This document shows positions 50,447-63,187 of a DNA stretch of 64,000 nucleotides, in pieces (within the stretch, counting starts at the first letter, position 1; every line of letters starts with the position of its first letter). Position numbers and translations under genes: made by a program. The notes beneath the pieces were generated by a model. It did no database searches. It was not told the DNA's origin and saw only the letters and a list, made by a program, of their open reading frames with translations. Source of the DNA: Branchinecta lynchi (Eukaryota; Arthropoda; Branchiopoda; Anostraca; Branchinectidae); NCBI GenBank assembly GCA_023053575.1, contig JAKZAP010000004.1, forward strand, positions 17,557,624-17,621,623. The letters run 5' to 3'.

Positions 50447-51416
50447 ACAAGACCAAAGGTTTTGATGGGATCCCAAAAATTTAATATTTGATCCATACAG
50501 TTAAATATCTTTTGTTTTTAAAATTTAGAAACAAATCAAGGTTTATAGTGAGGGTTGAAACACCTTTGAAACTAAAAAAAAAAAGTTTTTCTACATTTTC
50601 AAAAGACAGTACAATAACTTGTAGATCTGAGAAAACCAAGGTCAGATATGGATTCAATGTGTGTGTTTACCTTTCTCAAGTCATACCTATTTAGACGTAA
50701 CCGATCGAAACTTTCTGCCTTAGTTCTGCCAATTTTCCTGTTTCGGCGGAATTCCGTAACTACTTGTCGGGTGAAAAAGTTAAGCTCAGAAACCAATTCA
50801 GCGTATCTCCTTACCCCTAAATCCAACATCTAATCAGCTTCATATAAAATTTAACTTATAACAAATCTTTCGGTTTCAGCCGGATTCCGGGCGAACTACA
50901 TGTCCGGGTGAAAAACAATTATCATATATGGATTCAGCATCTCTTTCGTTCGCTTTTAACAAGTTTTACGGTTCCGGCCGGATTCCGGGCGAACTACTTG
51001 TCGGACGAGAAAATGGTTTACATATTCGTGTTCAGCATGTCTTGAACCTCTAATCAACTTAAAATAAAACTTACTTTTAACAAATTTTCCCGTTTTGGCC
51101 GGATTCCGGGCGAACTACTTGTCGGACGAGAAAATGGTTTACATATTCGTGTTCAGCATGTCTTCTTACCCCTTAATCGACTATCTCATTAGCTGTTAAA
51201 AAATATTTAGTTTGCCCCTTAATTTGAACCCCACCCCTAAATGTAGTGCTACATAGCCCATCTACGAACTCGACCTTTCCCTTGACCCAAAGAATCCTCA
51301 CATCAAGTTTCATCAAAATATCTCATTCACTTCTAGAGTTATCGTGCTCACAGACACACCGACAACTTTTGCGATGTCATAGGTATCCCTTCACTTACGT
51401 TTTGGGATCCCAAAAA
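50447..51416 (+). mobile_element. family B element, full-length copy 5
   Basis: Left end caagaccaaaggttttgatg, four modules with ccggattccgggcgaacta, a shortened cacagacacaccgacaac tract, right end tacgttttgggatcccaaaa. Confidence 0.78.
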
Positions 51417-51689
51417 GTATTGAAAATATCAAACTAATTACTAGCTTTTTCGAAGTTCTTTAACTTCAATGTTAAGGATAGCTTCAATAGGCTACACTTC
51501 TTCGTTCACATTCAAATCTGTTCATCGTCCACCAAACCAATATCCTGTCCTACCACCCCACAGCATTATTAGCCATTTTTTGTATCCTGGACCTGTTTAG
51601 TACAGGCTACATGTCAATGTGTCAAAATTGTAACTGTATTTAGTGTGTTTTTAAAGTGATGCATCGAGGAATTGTTCTGGGTCTTCATA

Positions 51690-51830
51690 CCAAGTTCCAT
51701 CCCGATCCCTCCACTAATAAACGTTTCACAAGATTTCCGGCCCCACCCCCCTGCAACTCCCCCAAAGTCACCGGATCCAGGCCGGACTTGAATTCGGACA
51801 TCCCCTCCCTCTAATCCTCCTCGTAGTTTT
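51690..51830 (+). mobile_element. family A fragment
   Basis: One module: aagttccatcccgatccctc and gtcaccggatccaggccgga. Confidence 0.5.
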
Positions 51831-52193
51831 ATGATGTATTCGCTGGGATTTGTGTGTCGTTGGCGGTTTCGTGCCAACACAACCCTCTTTGATGGCCACT
51901 CTTACCCTTTGAGATCCTATCAAATGTTTGTTCTTGTTAGCATGATTTTTATCTTGTGAGTTACTTCTCCAGGTATTGGTCTAATGCGGAGAAAATGCTG
52001 TTACAAACTTTTGAGACTGCATTACCCTGCTGGAAAAAAAACTTCCACCACAACTGTGTCTTGTCGAGGTCCAGCATCTCTTGATGTAGAGTTCGATGTG
52101 GATTTCTCTAAAGGCTTCTCTAAACAACCCTGGCTTAGTGCAAAGATTCAAAGCTGTTCTCATACTATTATCTTATAATATTTTGTATGTATT

Positions 52194-52471
52194 ATATCGT
52201 CGGTGTCAAGCGTAAACCAAGTATCTCCCTTTTTCAAAATTTGTCAGGAGGTGAAAAAAAACATAATAACTTTTTCTCGTTAGTAGTACAGCCCCCTATG
52301 TTAATCCGAGATACGTGGTTTCCATCTTGGTTGTATCTCCCAAACTATGAGTCGAAGGCAATCGAGATACGCACCGTTCGACGCAGAATTTTTCGGCGAG
52401 TAGAACTGTGTCAAAAAGTGGAAATCACAAATTTGACCAGATACGTGGTTTCCGCTTGACACCGACGATAT
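52194..52471. mobile_element. MITE with ~35-bp terminal inverted repeats
   Basis: atatcgtcggtgtcaagcg at the left end is matched by cgcttgacaccgacgatat at the right, and the repeat continues inward with aaacca.gtatct. The 278-bp interior has no ORF. A duplicated target is not clear. Confidence 0.75.
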
Positions 52472-52919
52472 CTCTTCTACTGCTATTACATCCGATCAGC
52501 AAGACATGGCGTTTGTCTCTTCTGCCTGTTCGGGAAGTGCTTCTGAAAGTGGCTGCTGGTCAAACTTTGGCCACGCCAGACTGATGGGCGTCTTCCTAAA
52601 ATATTTGCTACCGTTCTCTACTTTTGCTGTAATTATAATGATGGGATACATCTCTTATATACTTAGCAGTATTAGTCCTCTTGCTTGTCACTCTGTCTTC
52701 TGAAAGTGTTTAGTTAGTACCCTTTTTGACCCCCGACAAGAGATCACTGAATAATTAATGACCAATGCCCACCTTGCTTTAAAGGGTGAATTTTGTTTTA
52801 GTAATTTGTGAAGTGTTGCCTGCCCTAAGCATTTTGCAAAAAAGGTACAAATGCGTTCGTAATAATCTGACCCAGTGATTGATAGTGAAGTCTCCGACCC
52901 TTCTCTCCCCATATGAATC

Positions 52920-53020
52920 AAATTCTTGAAGAGGACCCTTGCCAAGAAGGGCCAAAATATTGCTGACAAAGCAACATATCGTAGCCTCCCCCCCCCCCCC
53001 AGTCGTAACGCCCCTGCTGA
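52920..53020 (+). mobile_element. Penelope-like terminal fragment abutting a hAT-MITE end
   Basis: gacccttgccaagaagggcc and atattgctgacaaag, then a C run and agtcgtaacgcccctg, the terminal sequence of the hAT-type MITE family. Confidence 0.55.
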
Positions 53021-53199
53021 CTGTAGTAGCCGGCAGTAGAGGTATGCTTATATGAACGTTTATTGAAATTGGACTTTGCCATTTTCATGCTCTTGCTGTG
53101 TCTAAAGCTAACAACCAGTTAGCCAGATTAGCTAATTAAGGGCATCTGAAAACACCTGAATATGTATTTTGGACCTTCATTTTACCATTTTCATTCTAC

Positions 53200-53640
53200 C
53201 ATTTTAGCACAGGCAAATGGAGGTTTGACCCGAAACAAATTGCAACAGAAATGATTTTTACACCATCTAGTAGAGAAAAAAAAAGCTGATTAACATTCCC
53301 AAAGTTGCATATCCTGGCTCGACAAAAAATAAGCGTATTTTGGCTTTTAATGCCAAAAAAATATAAAATTTGCGTGGTTGTCCGTTATCTTGAACGGAAG
53401 TACGATTCTGTTGCAAAATGACAAGCTGAAACCGAAAATGAGGTCAGATTTGGCGTATAAAGCACCAGAAAAAAGTTTATGCCATTTTTCAACCAATTTT
53501 GCTAAAAATTGCAAATTTTCTTACTGGTCTCATTCTTTTGAACGAAAGTGCGATCTTGACATATAATCCCGAGCAGAGACGGAAAATGGGGTCAAACTGG
53601 GTTTCTAGTGTACCAGAAAGAAGTTCCATAATCATCAACA
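53200..53640 (+). repeat. family E dispersed repeat, forward copy
   Basis: Blocks gacccgaaacaaattgcaac, ataagcgtattttggctttt and aacggaagtacgattctgtt recur in reverse at 55.9-57.06 kb. Confidence 0.6.
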
Positions 53641-53789
53641 TATGATCTCTACGATTAGTAAAACAAGAAGATTATTAAGAAAAGTCAATTATGAATCGAA
53701 CTGGTTTTCAAGGTCAATGTTCGAAATCTTGCTTAACACCCTTCGTAGCCTACACCTTATAAATTGTTTTCAAAAGAGATAAACAAATT

Positions 53790-54560
53790 GTAACTAGTGT
53801 TCACAGCTCCTTCCTTTGCAATGGATTAGGCTACCAAGATTTACCCATTGGCCAGGGACATCTAATCCCCTTAGAATTGTATCAATTAAACTCACCAAAT
53901 AATGCGAAGTCGAAGTTTTCGGTAAGTTTCCGAACTGTTTCGTATCTACTAATTTTAAAATCGTTTCTTTCAACCACGATGAAATGAACTGCTCATATAC
54001 TTTACTAAAGTATTTACTTAGGGTTTTCTGCATCATAGTAGTTGTTAGTTTTGTAGAGTTGGAACACATTGTCCTCCTTGCAGGTCCTGCAGGCTAGAGT
54101 AGAAACTAAATCGTTTTAAAAAGGCGATTACTTCTCTCTGAATTACACTACTGCAGTCGGCAAGAGCACTTAAACATTTTTTAAGAGCATGCACTGAGCT
54201 TGTGGAAGGCCATTTGCTAAGAAGCAAATGGCCTAAGAATTTGCTAAGAAGTCACCTTGATTCTTCACCTCAATTCATATCTAAACTTGAAAGAAAAAAA
54301 TTGCAGCTGCGCTATTTGCTACATCAACCATTGTTGGTGACTGTTCTGTGTGAACAAATGACCATGTCTGTGTCACTTTTTTCGAAATCTTGTCTTTGGA
54401 GCTTATTCAGATCTCCTCCTTTCAATGCACCGTAGATCATGAGCACGGCGTCTTCACCAGAAGTCTTGACTTCCCATGATCCAGATCGTTCACTTTTTAT
54501 GAAGTTTTGCAGTACGGAAGCATACTGGAACCACAGCATTGACATCCGATACTGGAGCAG
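53790..54560 (-). pseudogene. reverse transcriptase fragment of a different LINE, broken
   Basis: LSKYFSKVYEQFISSWLKET then QFGNLPKTSTSHYLVSLIDT and LDVPGQWVNLG is RT motif 2-3 of a CR1/RTE-like element; the catalytic part is absent. Upstream frames (54324-54545) contain NFIKSERSGSWEVK, resembling uncharacterised transposon-associated proteins. It is not the same LINE family as the 17 kb copy. Confidence 0.65.
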
Positions 54561-55435
54561 TCCTGATCAATCCCTGTATTTTTTCTAAGGAATGATTATC
54601 TTCCACATCCTGATCACTGACTCCCTTGTTCATCAGCTTCGGTTTTTAAGTTCCAGGTTTTCCTCAGATTGTAGTCTTGGAAAGCAGAATAGCGTGTAGC
54701 GCAGCGTCAATCAGTACATGCCCACGAAGGCTATGGTTCTGGCGATCGGTTTTCCGCTGAGAGGTGAGGGACATCTCTGAGTCCTAACTCTACCTCCGAA
54801 CATCTCCCGAGTCCTGACTCCGAGTACGGATATCTGCGGACTGACTCCATCTCCGAGTCCTGACTCCTCCAGGATGTAGCCCAATGCTTCGAAGAAGCTC
54901 ATCGTGGTATGGAATCGTCCAAGTTTCAGGACGAACTCTGAAAGCCCACTTCCTGGTGAAGCTGCTTCGACCTTTTTCATGGCTTTCCACCACAGGGGTT
55001 GGTCAAAGGTTACATCGAGAGTAAATGCATGTCAGCTTGCCTGGTCTGGGATAGAAAGCATACCATAATAAATAGATGTGTCGTCAATAGCTGGCGGACA
55101 AATCTTTGAGAGGGGGTGATTCCCAACCATAAGTGGTTGTTGTGATCCATTCCAACCCAGGCTTGGGTATCAGAAGGAAAGCCAGAGGATGTCAAGACTA
55201 GAGTAAAGAGTCGACGACTTGCTGAAATTCTCCGAGACTTTCGGATCGACGGATTTCCGATTTCGAATCACGAGATATCGAATCATCTGATTTGTTGTGC
55301 ACAATGCGTAAAAATGTTTGTAAAAACATTATGTCGTAAACAGTGGAATAATCATGGGAATACGTTTACTCGCACAAGTTAGTAAATTCCGATATTGGCC
55401 AGCCTGGTATAGTCATGTGACTCAAGTTTGTTCTT
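54561..55435. other. no gene recognised
   Basis: Short-period repeats of gagtcctgactc type at 54775-54870. Reverse open frames there follow from the repeats. Confidence 0.4.
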
Positions 55436-55439
55436 GTTT

Positions 55440-55592
55440 TGTTTATTTTTAGTTATCGCAGCTTAATTTTGTATCGTATTGTTGTGTAATTCTCTTTTCT
55501 TTTTCTTTTTCTTTTGTTTCTCTACCAACTCCTCCGACCATTTACATTGTATTTGTATGGAGGGTTTAAATAAAATTATTATTATTATTATA
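55440..55592 (+). mobile_element. LINE 3' end with (ATT)n tail
   Basis: A pyrimidine-rich stretch, then ggagggtttaaataaaatta and (TTA)n, typical of a truncated LINE 3' end. Confidence 0.55.
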
Positions 55593-55859
55593 TTGCAGAA
55601 ATATCGAATATACTTCAGTGTAAGGGCAACCTTCAGGGTAGATGTTCGATGAAAAATACTATTACTTTGATTGATCAGAACTAATTTTCTTCCCAACTGC
55701 ATTGTCTTACTTGGCGTCTTCTTCTAAGGATGCATTATTTTGTGTTCAAGAAGGTTCTGGTATTAATGACCAGCTCAGATATAGATATTTTTTTCCTAAC
55801 AATCGACCATCTTGATGGAAACTAAATGCTGACTAAACTGTCTTTACCAAAATAATAAA

Positions 55860-57065
55860 GGCGCATATTAATGATATTGATTTTTTTTTTTGTGGTGCAA
55901 GACACACCAAATCTGACCTCTTTTTAAGTCTCAGCTTGTCATTCTGCATCAGATCGTACTTCAGTACCAAAACGACAATGGACGACCACGAAAATTGTAA
56001 TTTTTGTTTTTAAAACGTAAAATATGGTACTAAGAGCCAAAAAGGGCTTATTTTGCGTCGACTCAGAATATACAATTTGGATATGTTGTATTTTTTGTAA
56101 ATACTGAGCATTTAAAAATTTAAACACAAAGATCACATATTTATGGTTATGAAACTTCTTTCAAGCACAGTAGACACCCAATTTGATTCCATTTTCGGTC
56201 TCAGCTCGTGATTCTGAACCTGTCCGAAAACTTTGTGGTGCTGTAAATGCTGCATTAATGCTGCATTTTCTTTCTTTTTTGTCCCAAAGCTGTTACCTTT
56301 TTTTCTTCTCTGACACTTCTAGAATATCAAAATTTAAGTCAGGAAGAAGAAGAAGAAAAAAGAATTAGCCGTATAAAGCTTACAAAATGGTTCCTTCGCT
56401 GGCCATGATCGCTAGTTGTCTTAGAATTTGGAAAGTTTGCCGAATTGTCAGTTGTCTTTTCGAATTTGTTATGTTTGCCGCCGAAAACACTGAGAGAATC
56501 GCCGTACTCCCCAGTTTCTTCTTGAAAATTCAGCATAAAATTTAGCATTCTTCCTGAATTTGTTGATGAATTTTATGCTGAATGAATGCTGCATTAATTG
56601 AGCGAAAATTTAAGTCCGAAAACAAAATGCTGCATAAAATGCTGAATTAATTCAGCATTTTCGTTTGTTTCAGAGCTTTCGGACACATTCTCTATGTCAG
56701 GATCGTCCTTTCAGTCACGAAAATCGGGGCACATAGGCAATTGCACTTTTTTGCAAAATAGGTTGAAAAAATTACATTACCTTTTTTCTGGTGCTTGGTA
56801 TGTCAAATCTGACCACATTTTCGGTTTCAGCTTGGCATTTTGCATATGAACCATACTTCAGTTCAAGAATAATGGAAGACCACGTAAATTCTAATTTTTT
56901 TTTTCGAAAAATGGAAAAAAGACCTTAAAAGCGAAAAAACGCTTATTTTGCGTCTAGCCCGGACATGCAACTTTGGATATGTTGTTCAGGTTTTTTTTTC
57001 TCTACAAGATGATGTAAATATCATTTCTGTTGCAATTTGTTTCGGGTCGACCCCTTTTTGGATCT
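55860..57065 (-). repeat. family E dispersed repeat, reverse array
   Basis: At least three degenerate copies of the family E block (55.9-56.1, 56.16-56.22 with its rest after 56.7, and 56.75-57.06 kb), interrupted by a TGTCCGAAA-ended element. Confidence 0.6.
56221..56685. mobile_element. short-TIR element nested in family E
   Basis: Starts tgtccgaaaa and ends tttcggaca, with subterminal 'atgctgcattaatgctgca' and 'tgctgaattaattcagca' repeats. It splits a family E unit. The target duplication is not clear. Confidence 0.55.
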
Positions 57066-57426
57066 CGTTTTCCTGTACTATTTAGCCCAAGATTGTGCTG
57101 TCCACATAAAGTAACCATTCACATAAACATGCGTCTACTGTACAGCTGTACAGGAGGGGTACCTGACCTGTTTTTTAAAGGACCTCGAATGTTGCAGTGA
57201 AAATGTTAAAACGGAATATCCATGCTGTCCTGACAGTCAAGAGGCAAAATATTACTTTTTTCAACAACCATATGTCCAAAATATATGCAATTTCTGTGCC
57301 TTTTCTTTGTTTTAAGGCTGTTTGAAAAGGGATTTTCTGGCTATTCACTTTGGTAACTCTTCCTTCTCATCATTTTCTAAGTCATAGCAAGGAATTCGAG
57401 CAAAGGTTAGAAATGGTGATCTTGTC

Positions 57427-59207
57427 CAGTGTTGCCAGATTGGCTTATTTTACGCCAAACTGGCTTATTTTGCTGGTGACTGGCGTGAAACTTTTTGGAA
57501 CTGGCTTGTGGCTTAAAACTTGGCTATTTTTATTTTGAGCTGGCTTATTTTTTGGCGTGATTTGCTTTTCGGGAAGAAATCATATTTTTTGGCAATCCAT
57601 TTGATATGTATCCGATTCTCAAACGAAGTTGGAGCCTCAATGCTCACAAAAGATCAAAATCACGTATTAACTCTATTGTCAAAATATTAGGTACGCCCTT
57701 ACTCAACGACTGGCAGCCAGAGTTCGGACAGCCGTCTTGCGCTAAAGGTCTTGAAATTGATAAGTGAGTTGGGTCTCGCAGAACAGCAACAAAATTTAAT
57801 TCTTAGCTTGTTTTACGTAAAAGTATCGAAATTTATAACGGGTATCATTCCCAATCTGGCCCACGATTCTACCCATCCAGGCTTAAAGTGGTAGAATGTT
57901 CGGACTTCGTTTAAAATGTGGCTCATCAAACAGGAAACTGGAGATCCGTCCCAGGGACATATTGTCGTTCGTGATGACCCTGGATTATGACCCTGGAATG
58001 GACTTGTGATGAAGACAAAAGTACGATTGTGTTCCTTGTAGATCTTTCGTAGCCCTTGCAGTGCGTTTCAGCATCGCATTTAGTATTGGGAATAGGATTC
58101 TATTCCAAAGCTTTGACTTTACACAAAGTTATTTCCATAATTTTATGAACCTATGTGATAATATCCCAATGATCTGATATTCTTTGGGGGTATAATAAAC
58201 AATGATCTGATGATTTTTTATTTTTTTTTGTCTGCGAGTTATGGTCGTTATTAAGTAATGCATCATTCCGTCCAACCAATACATAAGGGCTGGGGCACAA
58301 TTTTAAGGATTTGTTCTAGCAATAACTGTATTGCGCCAAAAAGAACATCTGAATGAATAAAAAATGTTGACGTTAAAACGACTTAGGTCACAGAGTATCA
58401 TTATAGTAATGAGAGGTCTGACTCAGTGAAATTATGGGATACAGAAATTGCAGCACACACACGGACAGTGCTCGAACTAACACAGAAGAAATCGAGATGG
58501 TGGGCGTCCTCGTCATTAATTTTCCTGTACTGTTGCACAGGAAAGTACGCACGGTCGAGCATTTTCTGCAGGTAGCGCGAGGGAATTTCTGTAGAGTCTC
58601 TAGAGTTCCACATTGGGTAGCGGTTTCTCGCAATTCTCCTAAATGCAGCCTCAAAATAATCTCTACACTGGAACTGAGCTTCCTCAAGCCAGGGAACGAA
58701 TTGGGAGGTGGATAATGCCTGTAGGTAGAGGCGTTACTAGCCAAAATGTTTTTGGGGGGGGGGACGAGACATTTACCGACTGGCTGGTAATTTTTACCGA
58801 CTTTTTCTGCAAAAAATCGACCGTTTTCAACAACAAATGACCTTTTTGAAAAAGGAAAATCCACTGATTTTCAGAAAAAACGACTATTTTGACGAAAAAT
58901 AGACCAATTTTCAGAAAAATCGACTGTTTTCATGAAAAAATCAACTATTTTGACAAAAATCGCGGCGCTTCGCGACTGGCCAACAGCATTTGGGGGCGGC
59001 GCCCTCCCCTCCCCCCACACTCGTGATGCCCCTGCCTGTAGGATCAAAGGACCTGAATAGTTGTGAGTATTTCTATGAAAACGGCCGTCAAAACTTGGAT
59101 ACCTTTAAAAGTAAAGTCAGATTTTGGGCAAAAAATTGTCTGGCTTATTTTTGGCTTGTTTTTCAAAGGCTGCGGCTTACTTTTTGGATCACGATCTGGC
59201 AACACTG
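57427..59207. mobile_element. hAT-type non-autonomous element with exact 8-bp target duplication
   Basis: Terminal repeats CAGTGTTGCCAGATTGG and (reverse) CAGTGTTGCCAGATCGTG; ATCTTGTC flanks both ends (57419-57426, 59208-59215). Subterminal 'tggcttatttt' repeats occur at both ends. There is no transposase ORF. A 309-bp MITE is nested at 58726-59034. Confidence 0.9.
58726..59034. mobile_element. hAT-type MITE, copy 2, nested
   Basis: Starts TAGAGGCGTTACTAG and ends tgatgcccctg. CCTGTAGG is duplicated exactly (58718-58725, 59035-59042). Same G run and gactgttttcatgaaaa array as 31949-32264. Inserted in the larger hAT-type element. Confidence 0.88.
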
Positions 59208-59249
59208 ATCTTGTCTGAAAAGAAAAACAGGGTTTAAGGAAGGAACTAG

Positions 59250-59730
59250 AAATATTAAAGCAATTTTTATTTATCCAACATGTAAACCAATAGTCGCGTT
59301 TTTTACAGCTCGACTGGCAATTGGGACTTGTTCCCGGGTTCGTCCAGTTGACCATTTTTTGTCGCTTGATAGGGGAGCGAGAACAAGCCTTCGAAAAACG
59401 GTCTAAATCAGTCCATAAATCAGTCAATCCCCACAACTCTTCCCTCGGCAGTCTCTGAAACTGCTGCAGTACTGGCGCTTCCTGAGGTGTAAATTGTACG
59501 TTTTTGGGTCCACAAGTTTCAGTTTTCAAAATTTGGCACCAAGTTTGACTGGACCTCCAAGAGAAAGGTGCATCGGATTGACTGTTGACTTTGTTCCCAG
59601 TCGATCTCCAGTCAAGCGACAAAAAATAGATCGACTGGACCTCCAGTCGACAGTCGATCGCAAAAAACGGCAACTTTCGTTCCAAGCGATTGCAAAAAAC
59701 GCGACTAATGTAAACCATTCGTTAACTTCA
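59250..59730. mobile_element. inverted-repeat element with 'tagtcgcgtttttt' arms
   Basis: tagtcgcgttttttacagct at ~59292 and the complement of gcaaaaaacgcgactaatgt at ~59692-59711, with gtaaacca outside both. Inner arms carry cgactgg/ccagtcg repeats. A 224-residue reverse open frame across it has no recognisable motif. Confidence 0.6.
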
Positions 59731-61660
59731 ATCTAGTATGTTTTTCATATCTGTTGGTTCCTTTTTAAGCCAGATAGATTATTTTGAAGGAGTTATTCTG
59801 GAAATTTGTAATCTTGTCTCTAAGGTTCCCCCTCCTGTAAAATTTTTCCTATAAACAGACCATATTTCTTGCATCTGATAGGGGATAGCTGGATACAGTG
59901 CTTTAACTAATACTAATAAAGACCATGGACAATAAAAACATACCATTTTATAACCTACTATAGCCACAGATTATTCCATTCTAAGTCTTTTTATCCGGCT
60001 TTTTTGTTATGTCGAAAAGTTAAATGAAGCAACATTTAAATGAGTGAGATCCCTGCGGAAGAACTTCAATTTAGTAATTTCACGGACGGAACTAGAGAAA
60101 CAGGCCCTTCTCTCAGAAGTTGAGTACTGTTTTATTTCTCACGAATGCTTCTCCTTGAATATGGAAATCGGCTCTGTTACTCTTCTTTATTTGTCAGAAA
60201 TCGTTGTGAAAGATCTGGCTGAAGTGATGACTGAATAGAACTACCAGTCTCATGAGATCTGCTGTAAGAAACTTTTATAGGAGTATTAGGAGGGGTTTGC
60301 TTGAATTGCATGACCTCGAAATTACCAAAAAAATGTTAAAAGAAAATCTCCATGCAATCCTAACTAGGGTCTAGGCCTGGTCTAGGCTGGTTCCAGGTCA
60401 TCCAGGTTGTTCTGGATTGTTCCTGGATTGTGCTTTTAGAACTGCAAAGAAATTTCTCTTTAATATTATTGGGGCCAATTTTGAGGCTTATGGAGTTGTA
60501 TGGAGTTTGAGGTTAACACCTCACTTTTTCTAAAAAAAAAATAACAGGAAGAACCCTCTGTGAAGAATATGGGCTGGTTTTTGGTATTGTTCAGTAGACC
60601 TTTGCCTTTGGCCCAAAGTTTGGGAAGCGGCAGCCGAATTTGCATTTAGTATCGATATTGAGTCTTATTTGGTTATTGTGTTGCAGTCATGTTTTTTTCT
60701 TTCAAAAGAGTCAAGCCAATATGCCAGTATGATGTAAGAGAAAATAAGCACATGTTCTTTTAAGTGCCAAGAAAGGTGGATTCATAAGCATTTTTGCAAA
60801 AACTTTTTAGTCCTTGGCACCAACAAAATTTCAAGAAAATAGTTAGTTTTTTCTAGAACTTGATTTTACTTGTGATAAAAAAAAAATCGTACAAATTCCA
60901 GGTTGAAACTAGGTTGTGAAGAATAATAGAGAGATTTGTGAAACGAAAACTGGGAAAATAGGGAAATATAAAGTCAGCATGGTTATTATGTATTTATGTT
61001 TTTTTTCAAGAATTCTGCTGAGCAGAGGGATCTCCTATTAAAAAATGGTTCAGTTCGTACAAGTATTTTTGGGGACGATGGTTCCATACAGTCCCATATG
61101 GGATCACTCTCTATTTAAGTCTGTTTATAATTCTGTACGTCCCTGTAAGTAGTTTGAAAGCACATGGTGCTGATAAGGATGCTGAAGTACTCTTAATTCT
61201 AACTAGAAAGAGAGGGGGAAAGGAATATTATCCTTGATTGAATTTAAGCTTTGAGGGAGGGGGAGCCACATTTGCTGTTGAGGTATAAAAAAAAGATCAA
61301 AACCAGCCAATCAGGTTCAAGACTTTTAAGTAGCCAATGGAATAAGAGTATTTTGAACAAGAAGTCAGAATTTTCAGTAAGAAGATCTGCTATGACCGAA
61401 ATATATCTCAGTTGTTATTGTATTTTTACTAATCTGGGAATACTGTCAAGATGGTTAGAAGGAAAAATATTCTTAAAAAAAGAAGAAAAGTAGATCTTTC
61501 TTTAAAGATAGTTATGTCATTTTTTAGACAAATGTGAAGTATCACAGGGATTTGAGATGGTTATTACTAGATTGAGAACATGATGGAAATACCAAGTGAT
61601 CCTGTAAATAAACTGAGCTTTAGTTTGAACCCCAGCTAGGTTTTTGAAAGGAGGGTTAAA
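59731..61660. other. no gene or repeat recognised
   Basis: AT-rich, apparently low-copy within this window. No exon-like segment could be supported. Confidence 0.45.
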
Positions 61661-62720
61661 GTGGGAATTTGTAAGCAAAACCCTTGATGCACAAATGATC
61701 AGTTGGCCCTTGGGGGTCATACAAATGTATTGTTTCATCAAAATTGTGGTTAACATGAGAATCTTAAGTGAGATAGAAATTACAATCTTGTAAGCCACAT
61801 TGGCCTGACATATCTAGAAAAAAACGAAGAAAAACAGGTGAAAATAGGTAGCCCCCAGAGCAGTTCGACAAGGTTGCTTGCTTGTGGAATGAAGTTTCTT
61901 TCAACAGTCACTTGCTAGTACCAAGCGAGAACAGTCTTGTAATTGTTATTTGCAGGTATTGATGAGTTGCTCGTTGTTTCCATTTTTTCGTTTGGTGGTT
62001 GGTTTCCCACTTTGTTTTGGTTTTCTTGTTTGTTGATCTTTATCCACGTTTTGGCATTTTTCCTCAAAATTTGCCGTCTGAGCTGAACAAGGGAGGTGGT
62101 TGTCCTCCAGAAATATTCTCTTTTTATTTCAGTATTTTAGTTGGCATTTAAAAACCCAATTTTCGCCTGCTTTTCTTTGGTTTTCGTGATAGGATTCTTT
62201 TGTAAGCAAAACAGTTGAGGCACAAATGATCATGTGCCCATGGAAATCCTCCCACGTACCTATCGCTTGATCGAAAGTATTTTAAACAATTTCCGGTTAA
62301 CATGCACACTTTAAGGGGTCTTCAGGTCCTAGTTTTATAAATGATGCACCTAGGGATTATGCATTCTTTTCCCACCAAGTCCGGTCCCAATCACTCCATT
62401 ATAAGTGTGCTATGGGATTCTGGTGCCCCCCAACCCCAACCCATAGTCGCCAGATCTGGTCTGGAGTTGAAATGGAACACTTGAGGCATGTGCTTTTGCC
62501 AAGTGTCAAGTTATATTAGATATAATCCCCAGTTTGAAAGTTATGCATGCCTCAAGTCTTCAGATTTTCACTCCCTCCACATCCGCTCAGAATGGTTGGA
62601 TCTAGGAATGACTATTTTTAACTCAATCTTATTAGGTCCTTAATGTGCCAGCCAAATTTCGTTATCCTAGTACTTCTGTAAGCACTTAAACTTGATATCA
62701 CTGGAATTCCAGGATCCTGC
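61660..62720 (+). mobile_element. 'gcaaaaccctt' repeats followed by family A modules
   Basis: Leading repeats near 61670 and 62200, then module blocks at 62345-62720 (ccaccaagtccggtcccaat, cagatctggtctggag). No termini seen. Confidence 0.5.
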
Positions 62721-62821
62721 TTCAACTCCACCCATGGTGGCAGTAGTAGTAGTCGTAGTAGGTTCCAAGAATACGCCAAAAGGGCCCAATGCCCACGGAG
62801 GCCTCTGCCTCGTGAATAGTT

Positions 62822-63187
62822 GCATTTTTGCTGATACCATGGTATCTGTTACCACGGTAACTGGATCTGCAATGAGTCGTTTTTGCAGTTATTGTGTTAT
62901 CTGATACATGGTGCTCTGCAAAAACGACTAATACCGAGATTGCACTTTTCAAAGTCATCCCAAAAGAATAACAGATATCCAGTTACATCACTAAGTGCTA
63001 AAGTTCTTTCTCACCTATCTGACAAAATTTGATGAAAGTGAGATGACTTCTCAGATACCACGACCAGTACCACGGTCGGACCGTAGTATCTGAATATCTG
63101 ATACCACGATAACTGGCCAGATACCACAATAACTGCAAAAACGACTTTAGATTGTGGTAACAGATACCATGGTATCAGCAAAAACGC
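62822..63187. mobile_element. MITE with 34-bp terminal inverted repeats
   Basis: gcatttttgctgataccatg at 62822 and its complement ending at 63187 (caaaaacgc), one mismatch near the tip. A further inner inverted pair (gtcgtttttgcagttattgt / acaataactgcaaaaacgac) makes a nested hairpin. It splits family A sequence. Confidence 0.75.

Noticed and set aside
52688..52969. 93-residue reverse open frame
   Set aside because: It begins in a Penelope-like terminal hairpin and carries no RT or nuclease motif.
59044..59718. 224-residue reverse open frame
   Set aside because: It spans a hAT-type element end and an inverted-repeat element, with no recognisable motif and no splice context.
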